Positions 1-4,906 of a stretch of DNA of 7,770 nt are shown here, piece by piece. The notes below the pieces were generated by a model, which saw only the letters and a program-made list of their open reading frames with translations, was not told the origin of the DNA and made no database searches. The stretch is from contig JAIUYB010000086.1 of NCBI GenBank assembly GCA_020216625.1, forward strand, positions 1-7,770. Reading direction: 5' to 3'. Position 1 is the stretch's first letter. Each line of letters starts with the position of its first letter. The stretch comes from Desulfarculus sp. (GTDB taxonomy: Bacteria; Desulfobacterota; Desulfarculia; Desulfarculales; Desulfarculaceae). A program made the position numbers and the translations under genes.

Positions 1-2
1 TG

Positions 3-677
3 CTAACGCACCTCCACCCCCTGGAAGCTGAAGGCGGTGGCATGGCTGGCGCGGCCCCGGATGACGATCCGTTGCTGCAAGCGTACGCCATGGGCCTCCG
101 CGACCAAGGTGTGCTCCCCGGCCGGTACCTCCTGGAGCAGCAAGGGGGTCCGCCCCTTGGCTTGACCGTCCAGGTAGATTTCGGCGGGAGGGATCGAATC
201 CACCTGGAGGGAGCCATGACCCGCCAGGTGGGCCTGTTCGCGCGCCAGGGCCAGGTATGACCCAGCGTAGGGGTGATCCGGCAGGACCTGGGCCGCGCCG
301 GCGAAGAGCCTGGCCGCCTCCTGATAGCGGCCCTGGTTGAACAGACCGACCCCCTCCACGAAGTCCAGGCTGGCCTGCTGACGGAGTTCGATCTCCCGAA
401 GCTGGGCGGCATGGCCCCGGCTGCGGGCCGGCAACTCCGCCAGGCGTCGTTGCGCGGTCTGCCAGCCCGGCCGTTGCTGCAGCGCCTTTTCCCAGAGCTG
501 GCGGGCCTTGTCGAAGTTCCCGCCGGCCGCCGCCAGCTCGCCTTGATCCAACAGGGCCAACGCGGCGTCATGGCCGGGCTCGGCGGCCCAGGCCCGGGGC
601 GCGACCAGGATCAGCACCGCCACCCCCAGGGTCAAGGCCGCCTTGACCGCCCCGGCCAGCAAGCATCTTTCCCGCAT
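3..677 (-). CDS. Exported TPR-PEGA domain protein
   Basis: A 224-residue protein with a Sec signal peptide: a basic start (MRER), a hydrophobic core at about residues 8-27, and a probable signal peptidase site after AWA at residue 31. Residues 40-72 and 104-137 look like two tetratricopeptide repeats (for example FDKARQLWEKALQQRPGW and YQEAARLFAGAAQVLPDHP). Residues 155-218 form a PEGA domain, with GSLQVDSIPPAEIYLDGQ followed by GRTPL and VPAGEHTL. PEGA domains are surface or periplasmic modules thought to bind other envelope components, so an envelope scaffold or adaptor role is inferred; no enzyme motif is seen. The ATG at 677 is chosen because it begins the signal peptide and has AAGGAGG (684-690) 6 bases upstream. 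A much longer in-frame extension overlaps hsp20 and is not credible. It lies 107 bases downstream of hsp20 on the same strand, with a strong hairpin between. The exact substrate or partner is unknown. Confidence 0.88.
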   Translation of the reverse strand: MRERCLLAGAVKAALTLGVAVLILVAPRAWAAEPGHDAALALLDQGELAAAGGNFDKARQLWEKALQQRPGWQTAQRRLAELPARSRGHAAQLREIELRQQASLDFVEGVGLFNQGRYQEAARLFAGAAQVLPDHPYAGSYLALAREQAHLAGHGSLQVDSIPPAEIYLDGQAKGRTPLLLQEVPAGEHTLVAEAHGVRLQQRIVIRGRASHATAFSFQGVEVR

Positions 678-683
678 GCCAAG

Positions 684-690
684 CCTCCTT
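684..690 (-). promoter_or_regulatory. Shine-Dalgarno site of the TPR-PEGA gene
   Basis: AAGGAGG on the minus strand, 6 bases before the ATG at 677. It decides the start over the much longer in-frame extension. Confidence 0.8.
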
Positions 691-725
691 CGCGCAAGAG
701 ACGGCCCCGAGTCCGCCTTGGGTCC

Positions 726-777
726 GACCGCGCCAGGTTCCCGGCCAGGTCCGGCCGGGAGGTCCGAGGCGCGGGTC
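726..777 (-). terminator. Long GC-rich hairpin between hsp20 and the TPR-PEGA gene
   Basis: A perfect 8-bp inverted repeat (739-746 with 753-760, six-base loop AGGTCC on the plus strand) is nested in a second stem of nine pairs (726-734 with 768-777, one bulged base at 775). It begins just after the hsp20 stop codon. There is no run of T after the stem on the minus strand, so it is not a textbook intrinsic terminator. It could weaken read-through, protect the 3' end of the hsp20 transcript, or attenuate the downstream gene. The pairing is visible in the sequence; the function is inferred. Confidence 0.45.
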
Positions 778-784
778 AAGGCGC

Positions 785-1237
785 TCACTCGGTCTTGATC
801 GCGACCTTGGTCACCGGCTCCCCCTGGCCCTTGGGCAGGGTCAGGTGCAGGACGCCATCCTTTTGGGTAGCCTGGATCTTGTCGCGATCCACCGCCGCCG
901 GCAGGCGGAAGCTGCGCTGGAAAGAGCCGAACCGGCGTTCCAGAAGGTGATAACCCTCCTTGTTCTCCTCCCTTTGCTCCTTCTTCTCGCCCTTGATGGT
1001 CATCACCTCCCCGCTCAGGGAAATGTCGATCTCCTCCGGCTTGAGGCCGGGCACCTCCAGGTCGATCTCCACCGCCTCGGGGGTCTCCTTCACATCCATG
1101 GCCGGCACGAACACACCAGAATCGCCCCCACTCCACAGCGGCCAATCGCTTTTGGCGAAACGGCCGAAAAGGTCATCCATCTCCTTGCGCAACTTCTCCA
1201 GGGGGCGGAAACCGCCCGATGGCATCAGCTCAAACAT
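785..1237 (-). CDS. Hsp20/alpha-crystallin small heat-shock protein
   Basis: A 150-residue ATP-independent cytoplasmic holdase chaperone that binds unfolding proteins and usually forms large oligomers. The N-terminal arm (1-40, amphipathic, LEKLRKEMDDLFGRF) is followed by the alpha-crystallin domain at about residues 42-137. The domain opens with FVPAMDVKETPEAVEIDLEV, has PGLKPEEIDISL, and ends in the family signature GVLHLTLPK (128-136). The C-terminal tail carries V-A-I (145-147), the I/V-x-I/V motif that docks into a neighbouring subunit. Length is typical for the class. The ATG at 1237 has AAAGGAGG at 5-base spacing; the GTG directly before it is in frame but only 2 bases from the Shine-Dalgarno sequence. 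It lies 70 bases downstream of the Rho-N-like gene, probably in one transcript. No clear heat-shock sigma-factor or CIRCE site is seen upstream. Confidence 0.95.
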   Translation of the reverse strand: MFELMPSGGFRPLEKLRKEMDDLFGRFAKSDWPLWSGGDSGVFVPAMDVKETPEAVEIDLEVPGLKPEEIDISLSGEVMTIKGEKKEQREENKEGYHLLERRFGSFQRSFRLPAAVDRDKIQATQKDGVLHLTLPKGQGEPVTKVAIKTE

Positions 1238-1242
1238 CACGG

Positions 1243-1250
1243 CCTCCTTT
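1243..1250 (-). promoter_or_regulatory. Shine-Dalgarno site of hsp20 with tandem GTG-ATG start
   Basis: AAAGGAGG on the minus strand followed by CC-GTG-ATG. The 5-base spacing favours the ATG at 1237 over the GTG at 1240. The same AAAGGAGG-NN-GTG-ATG arrangement is found at the start of the neighbouring Rho-N-like gene. Confidence 0.7.
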
Positions 1251-1283
1251 GTGTGGCGTTAACAAGCTCCGACCTCAACCCTC

Positions 1284-1302
1284 GTCGCGGCTCATCCGCG
1301 GC
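1284..1302 (-). terminator. Short GC hairpin after the Rho-N-like gene
   Basis: CGCGG (1286-1290) pairs with CCGCG (1296-1300) around the loop CTCAT, with a further G-C pair at 1284/1302. It starts 6 bases past the stop codon of the 65-residue gene and is not followed by a T-run. It could be a weak terminator or a processing site before hsp20; chance in GC-rich DNA is also possible. Confidence 0.25.
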
Positions 1303-1307
1303 AGGGA

Positions 1308-1505
1308 TCAGAGTCGCATCGCCTGCGGCTGGCAGTCAGCCCGAAAAAGGCAATCGGTCTGGCCACAATCGGAGATGCGCTCATAGCAGGGCGAATTGCC
1401 CTCGGCCACCTGCACCGCGCGGATAAGGTCCGATTTGTTCATCCCCGCGGTTTTCCTCAGGCCCATCTTTTTGGCCATCGCCTGGATTTCCTTCAATTTC
1501 GGCAT
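1308..1505 (-). CDS. Small Rho-N/SAP-like protein with four-cysteine tail
   Basis: A 65-residue protein. Residues 1-35 (MPKLKEIQAMAKKMGL followed by KTAGMNKSDLIRAVQ and AEGN) match the helix-extended-loop-helix fold of the Rho termination factor N-terminal/SAP type, which binds nucleic acid. The tail has cysteines at 40, 47, 52 and 58 (C-x6-C-x4-C-x5-C, ending in CGQTDCLFRADC), which could bind a metal or form disulfides. Small proteins of this layout are known in deltaproteobacteria, usually without assigned function, so regulation through DNA or RNA binding is inference. The ATG at 1505 follows AAGGAGG (1511-1517) at 5-base spacing; two in-frame GTG codons lie between them. The gene stands upstream of hsp20 on the same strand with a 70-base gap, so the two are probably co-transcribed. 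Confidence 0.85.
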   Translation of the reverse strand: MPKLKEIQAMAKKMGLRKTAGMNKSDLIRAVQVAEGNSPCYERISDCGQTDCLFRADCQPQAMRL

Positions 1506-1510
1506 CACCA

Positions 1511-1517
1511 CCTCCTT
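1511..1517 (-). promoter_or_regulatory. Shine-Dalgarno site of the Rho-N-like gene
   Basis: AAGGAGG on the minus strand, 5 bases before the ATG at 1505. It selects that ATG over the GTG codons at 1511 and 1508, which overlap or sit too close to the site. Confidence 0.75.
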
Positions 1518-1533
1518 TTCCCAAAGCGACCGA

Positions 1534-1577
1534 CCGGGTCCGCGCCCTGGTTTCGCCAGGAGGAGGGATCGACCCGG
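1534..1577 (-). promoter_or_regulatory. Structured leader upstream of the Rho-N-like gene
   Basis: Two nested inverted repeats: CCGGGTC (1534-1540) with GACCCGG (1571-1577), and inside it CCTGG (1546-1550) with CCAGG (1556-1560) around a five-base loop that reads CGAAA on the minus strand. It lies 17 bases upstream of the Shine-Dalgarno sequence of the 65-residue gene, so it could affect translation initiation or transcript stability. It matches no riboswitch that I recognise. The role is inferred. Confidence 0.3.
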
Positions 1578-1686
1578 CGCGGAACCGACTCCCCGGCCCG
1601 TCGGTCAAACCCGTACAACGCTCCACGCCCCAGCGGCTCTTCTTCGCCCCCGGCCCCTGCGCCCCCTCCACCCGGCGGGGTCATGA

Positions 1687-1716
1687 AATATCTTTTTATG
1701 GCGCCACCGGTGCCAG
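1687..1716 (-). promoter_or_regulatory. Possible promoter for the Rho-N/hsp20 unit
   Basis: The only AT-rich patch in the 271-base spacer 1506-1776. On the minus strand CTGGCA (1711-1716) stands 18 bases before GATATT (1687-1692), each matching four of six positions of the sigma-70 consensus. The same place reads TGGCAC-N5-GCGC (1701-1715), a partial match to the sigma-54 -24/-12 pattern (TGGCAC-N5-TTGC). A start here gives a leader of about 170 bases. Both matches are weak. Confidence 0.25.
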
Positions 1717-1776
1717 AGTCATGGTCATCCGCGAAGTCCTCACCCTGCCCCGCGCGCCTGGTCAGACGGGTGTTGA

Positions 1777-2439
1777 TCACCTCCCGGAGCCATGACCGCG
1801 CGCGACCGGGGCCGCCTGTATCGCTCGTCCCAAAGCCGCCACCGGGTGGTCCCGACCGATGGGTCCACCCCCTGCCGACCCGTGAACGTCTTCAGCCCGG
1901 CCCAGCACCGCCTGGTGCCAGCCCGCCAGGGTCTCCAGAACCTCGGGCGCGAACAGAACTCTTTCGTAATGGCAAAGGACCTGGCAGGGGTAGCGGGGCA
2001 AAAAATCCTGGTGCAGCATGCGCTCGCATTCCAACAACTGGCTCTCGCCTTGGCTCAGATAGCTGCCCCAGTTCATGTCCAGGAAAAAGCGGACCCCAGT
2101 CCATTTTTCCCTCCGGGCTTGGTCGATCACCTCTTTCAGGCGCGCCTTGGCCGCATCCGGCTCGAACACCCCCTGGGGAAGGAGAAAGCTCTCCACCGGC
2201 CAGATGGAAAGCTGCTTCCGCTCCGTCGCCGATCGCCCGCCCGCCTGCCCCCAGCGCAGGACAAAATCGAACTGATCCTCCGAATAGAGCCCATGCAGAC
2301 AAACCACCCGCTCACCGGCGCGCAGCCCCTCCCGGATGAAGGGCGCGGAGTATCGACTCCATTGTCTGGGTTGATCGCAAATCAACATGCGGTGTGAGGG
2401 GAGCGCGAAGGATACGGCAGGGGAGACAATCAGGGGCAT
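1777..2439 (-). CDS. MEDS (DcmR-type sensory) domain protein
   Basis: A 220-residue protein. Residues 15-180 fit the MEDS domain (methanogen/methylotroph DcmR sensory domain). It opens with HRMLICDQPRQWSRYSAPFI and REGLRAGERVVCLHG, has VFEPDAAKARLKEVIDQARREKW in the middle, then FFLDMNWGSYL, and ends in QVLCHYERVLFAPEVLETL. MEDS domains are cytoplasmic sensory modules related to circadian KaiC-like ATPase folds, often linked to PAS, histidine kinase or HTH partners. None is visible in this protein, so a stand-alone sensor or anti-factor role is inferred. No Walker A motif is seen. The ATG at 2439 has GGGAG 9 bases upstream; the open frame continues to a TTG at 2505 without a good ribosome site. 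The last 40 residues (from about 181) are rich in Gly, Ala and Arg and do not look like the usual MEDS end, so a frameshift or local degeneration near 1900 is possible. Confidence 0.75.
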   Translation of the reverse strand: MPLIVSPAVSFALPSHRMLICDQPRQWSRYSAPFIREGLRAGERVVCLHGLYSEDQFDFVLRWGQAGGRSATERKQLSIWPVESFLLPQGVFEPDAAKARLKEVIDQARREKWTGVRFFLDMNWGSYLSQGESQLLECERMLHQDFLPRYPCQVLCHYERVLFAPEVLETLAGWHQAVLGRAEDVHGSAGGGPIGRDHPVAALGRAIQAAPVARGHGSGR

Positions 2440-2779
2440 GATCGTGAACTCCCAACTCGCCGGGAGCCTTGCGATCAGTCCCAGGTGTCGAACAGCCGCC
2501 GGCAATAGAATTGAAATGTTTATATTTTTAAGTTAACAACCAAACTCTTCCCAGGCAATAGGTGATTCACTTCAAATCGCTTGGGGTCATCCCGCCTGGG
2601 GGATGCGCCCTGGCCCCGGTGGGCGGTTAGGCGCAATCCCTCCTGGCCGGCGATTTCTCAAGGGGCGATCTACCCCACCCATCTTCCCGACCCAGGAACC
2701 GCCCGACCGCCCATCTAGGCATCTGTTTGTTTTTATTTTAAATTATTATCAGGGTTCGTTGACCGGCGGGATTGGGGGC
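2440..2779. other. Gene-free spacer with two AT-rich islands
   Basis: 340 bases between the mutase-like gene and the MEDS gene, both on the minus strand. I see no credible gene, tRNA or known RNA. It has AT-rich islands at about 2505-2546 and 2724-2750, in sharp contrast to the GC-rich surroundings, and a 6-bp hairpin (CATCCC 2588-2593 with GGGATG 2600-2605). The island near 2505-2546 (minus strand AACTTAAAAATATAAACA) is the likeliest place for the MEDS promoter, though no clean -35/-10 pair can be fixed. The second carries GATAAT on the minus strand (2745-2750) without a good -35 box. No T-run terminator is seen after the mutase-like gene. Confidence 0.5.
2505..2546 (-). promoter_or_regulatory. 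AT-rich probable promoter region of the MEDS gene
   Basis: A roughly 40-base stretch dominated by A and T, 66-107 bases upstream of the MEDS start codon, with TATAAA and TTGTTA on the minus strand. The position and composition suit a promoter or UP-element, but spacing between possible boxes is not consensus. Confidence 0.35.
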
Positions 2780-3457
2780 CTAAATCAACTGGTCCATGGC
2801 CTTGAAGCGCAAATCGGGGGTCAATTCCAAGCGCAGGGCATGGGCCGGGGCCAGGGCGCCGCACGAGGTCGCCAGCTCATCGGTGGCCAACGCCATTGCG
2901 GCCAGAGAGCGCAAGCTGCCGTCGTGGGCCACCACCCAAACGCAAGCCCACCGGCGCAGGCTGGGGATGATCCGCGTCCGCCAAAGCGGTTCCACCCGGC
3001 GTCGCAGGTCGGCCATGGACTCGCCCCCGGGCAGCAAATCGTCGGGTATATCCCGATAGCGGGGATCATGGCGGGGGTGGCGGGGATCGCCGCGCTCCAA
3101 CGGCGGAGGTAGGGCCAGGGCCTGATTTCGCCAGGCCCATAGGGCCGGGGCGTCCGCCTCTGGCTTGAGCATCCCCTCCCACCGTCCGCAATGGCGCTCG
3201 TTGAGCCGCCAGGAGGCCTCCGTCTCGGCCGGGGCGGCCTTCGCCGCCCACAACGCCAGTTCCAGGGTCTGGCGGGCGCGGATCAGCACCGAGCAGTAGA
3301 CCGCCCCCGGCCGTCCGGCCTCGGCCGCCAACCGCCGCCCCCGATCCAGGGCCTGACGCGCCCCGTCTCCGGTCAAGGGCGGATCGCCCCAGCCGCTGAA
3401 ACGCCCTTGCCGGTTCCACTGGCTCTCGGCGTGCCGCAGCAGGATCAGGCGCGGCAA
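2780..3457 (-). CDS. Divergent 2,3-bisphosphoglycerate-dependent phosphoglycerate mutase family protein (histidine phosphatase superfamily)
   Basis: A 225-residue protein that aligns along almost its whole length with cofactor-dependent phosphoglycerate mutase (GpmA type). It has RHAESQWN with the phospho-acceptor His9, then RFSGWGDPPLT, Arg60 in the SVLIRARQT segment, Glu87 in RLNERHCG, HDPRY, and the second histidine His178 in VAHDGSLRSL. Family enzymes interconvert 3- and 2-phosphoglycerate through phosphohistidine. Here the usual RHG is RHA, HGNS is HDGS, and the WRR pair reads WRN, so substrate choice may differ (sugar phosphate or a phosphatase role). It also lacks the flexible C-terminal tail of E. 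coli GpmA (250 residues). The TTG at 3457 is chosen because GGAGG lies 7 bases upstream; the alternative GTG at 3502 would add 15 unconserved residues and has its Shine-Dalgarno directly against it. It overlaps the glycosyltransferase stop by 13 bases, which implies translational coupling. Confidence 0.82.
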   Translation of the reverse strand: MPRLILLRHAESQWNRQGRFSGWGDPPLTGDGARQALDRGRRLAAEAGRPGAVYCSVLIRARQTLELALWAAKAAPAETEASWRLNERHCGRWEGMLKPEADAPALWAWRNQALALPPPLERGDPRHPRHDPRYRDIPDDLLPGGESMADLRRRVEPLWRTRIIPSLRRWACVWVVAHDGSLRSLAAMALATDELATSCGALAPAHALRLELTPDLRFKAMDQLI

Positions 3458-4701
3458 GAACTCCCCTCCCCCGGGGCGACGGCCCGATGCCCCCGCAGCC
3501 ACCCCTCCAGGTCCCGAACCATCCGCCGCCCGACCGCGAATCGATCCAGAAGCGGTGGCGCGGGGTCGCGGGGTGATTTAAGCAGGCGCTGGATCTGGTC
3601 CTCTATCCCGCCGGCCAAGACCTCGGCCTCGCTGGCGCTGGCCTGGTGCGGCCCGGCCAGCCTGGCCACCCGGCGCTCTTGCTCCATCCCTCCATGGCCT
3701 TCGGGCACGAACAGGGTCCGGGTTCCGGTGAGCAGGGCCTCGTTGAACGTGTTGTAGCCGGCCCGGCAGACCAACAGATCCGCCGCGTTGATCAGCTCCA
3801 CCAAGCGGGGGCTGAATCCCAGCAAATTGGCGCCCAGCGATTCGGCGCATCGCTCCAGTTCCTGGCGCTCATCCGGGGGCAGATAGGGGTCCACCACCAC
3901 CGCCAGGCGATGGCCCGGCAGCAGACCGGATGCGAGCATGATCTGGCCCAGGACCCTGGTCAGTCGCGCCACTGGTCCCACCCGACCCAGGGAGAAAAGA
4001 ATCAGGGCCTGGTCGGGCAGACCCCAGGCGCGCTTGGCCTGGCTGGCGGGGGGCAGTTCGTCGCGGTTGCGGATGGCGATCTTCCCCAGACAGACGGCGC
4101 GGCCATCCAGGGCGGGGCGGCCCGCCTCCGGCCCCGTGGCGACCACCCCCCGGTCCTCCAGGATGTATCTAAAATCGTAAAGCCCCGTGATGTCATTTGG
4201 TGTCATGGCATGGCCCAACCCCTCCCCACGACCATCGGCTTCGGGGTAGGCGCTCAGGATGCCCCGAGAAAGGTGGGCCAGCGCGAAGTCCCGCGCCCCG
4301 CCCCGCCGCCGACGCTTTTGCTCCAGCAAGGGGAGCAGTTCGCCACCCAGGCCGGCCATGTTATGCTCCACCAGGACTATGTCAGGCGCGAAGCCGGCCA
4401 GAGCCTCGGCCATGAGCCGCGCGCGCAGGTCCAAGGCCTGCTTGATGGTCAGGGTGCCCAGGTGACGCGGCCGCAGGGTGGCCTTCCCGTCCACGAAGTC
4501 CCGCCGCACTCCGGGCAGCTTGAGCACCTCGATGCCTTCGGCCAGGAAGGTTTGGGGAATTGAACTGCCGGACATCACCAAAAAATCCCAATCCGGCGCC
4601 CAGGCCCGCATACCGGTGATCACCGCCAGGCTGCGGAAGACATGACCCAGACCAATGGAGTTGTGGGTGTAGAGCATCACCCGGCGGGTCGACCCAGCCA
4701 T
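3445..4701 (-). CDS. GT-B fold glycosyltransferase, MurG/COG4671-like
   Basis: A 418-residue cytoplasmic or membrane-associated glycosyltransferase. The N-terminal half begins VMLYTHNSIGLGHVFRSLAV (residues 8-27), the glycine-rich acceptor-side loop of predicted glycosyltransferases of the COG4671 and MurG-like type. The C-terminal donor domain starts near 231 (ALILFSLGRVGPVARL). It holds LINAADLLVCRAGYNTFNEA (303-322) and FVPEGHGGMEQERRVARL (331-348), the places where related enzymes bind a nucleotide-sugar. Donor and acceptor cannot be told from sequence. No signal peptide or membrane helix is seen. The start at ATG 4701 gives MAGSTRRVMLYTHNS, as in relatives, with AAGGTG a few bases upstream; in-frame starts at 4722, 4745 and a TTG at 4800 are possible but lack better ribosome sites. 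It overlaps the mutase-like gene downstream, and its promoter must lie in the divergent region with the transporter. Confidence 0.82.
   Translation of the reverse strand: MAGSTRRVMLYTHNSIGLGHVFRSLAVITGMRAWAPDWDFLVMSGSSIPQTFLAEGIEVLKLPGVRRDFVDGKATLRPRHLGTLTIKQALDLRARLMAEALAGFAPDIVLVEHNMAGLGGELLPLLEQKRRRRGGARDFALAHLSRGILSAYPEADGRGEGLGHAMTPNDITGLYDFRYILEDRGVVATGPEAGRPALDGRAVCLGKIAIRNRDELPPASQAKRAWGLPDQALILFSLGRVGPVARLTRVLGQIMLASGLLPGHRLAVVVDPYLPPDERQELERCAESLGANLLGFSPRLVELINAADLLVCRAGYNTFNEALLTGTRTLFVPEGHGGMEQERRVARLAGPHQASASEAEVLAGGIEDQIQRLLKSPRDPAPPLLDRFAVGRRMVRDLEGWLRGHRAVAPGEGSSCRA
3465..3469 (-). promoter_or_regulatory. Shine-Dalgarno that fixes the TTG start of the mutase-like gene
   Basis: GGAGG on the minus strand within GGGGAGGGGAG, 7 bases before the TTG at 3457 and inside the end of the glycosyltransferase gene. 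The product then begins directly with PRLILLRHAES, as expected for the family. Confidence 0.55.
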
Positions 4702-4906
4702 CGCTTCACCTTCCACGGGCATTTTCACGCCACCGGCCTTGGCCATCGCGCGGCTTCGGGCAAAGGCCGCCTTGTGTCCGGGAGGCGAAAAGGGTAACAA
4801 ATAACCGTGAGTCCAGGTTCAGCGCGCCTGGCTATCACGGTGACACCCGGCGGGTGGGGTTTCAATTTATCACGATCCGGCGGTGGGCGGAACAAGGTCG
4901 GTCTGG
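4702..4906. promoter_or_regulatory. Divergent intergenic control region
   Basis: About 205 bases separate the start codons of the leftward glycosyltransferase and the rightward transporter fusion, so both promoters should lie here. It contains a palindrome (4804-4841) and a repeated TATCACG (4833-4839 and 4868-4874, 35 bases apart). The only AT-rich stretch is at 4861-4870 (TTCAATTTAT). GTGACA at 4840-4845 lies 17-18 bases upstream of that stretch and could act as a -35 box for rightward transcription, but the -10 match is poor. Confidence 0.45.
4804..4841. repeat. Imperfect 12-bp palindrome, candidate operator or hairpin
   Basis: ACCGTGA (4804-4810) is the inverse complement of TCACGGT (4835-4841), and inside it CCAGG (4813-4817) pairs with CCTGG (4827-4831) around a nine-base loop. 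The arms are separated by 2 and 3 unpaired bases. It lies between two divergent start codons and is not followed by a T-run on either strand, so a regulator site is more likely than a terminator. A part-copy TATCACG recurs at 4868-4874, near the plus-strand start. Confidence 0.5.

Noticed and set aside
678..1145. Upstream extension of the TPR-PEGA frame to 380 residues
   Set aside because: It lies over hsp20 in another frame, is Gly/Arg-rich low-complexity sequence, and the real start at 677 has a signal peptide and a strong Shine-Dalgarno.
1683..2397. Plus-strand open frames across the MEDS gene
   Set aside because: Pro/Arg/Ser-rich or His/Gln-rich translations typical of GC-rich antisense frames; the minus-strand MEDS product is recognisable.
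2603..3112. 169-residue plus-strand open frame
   Set aside because: Overlaps the mutase-like gene on the opposite strand and shows no family pattern.
3646..4563. 305-residue open frame on the plus strand
   Set aside because: Antisense to the glycosyltransferase, compositionally biased, no recognisable motif.
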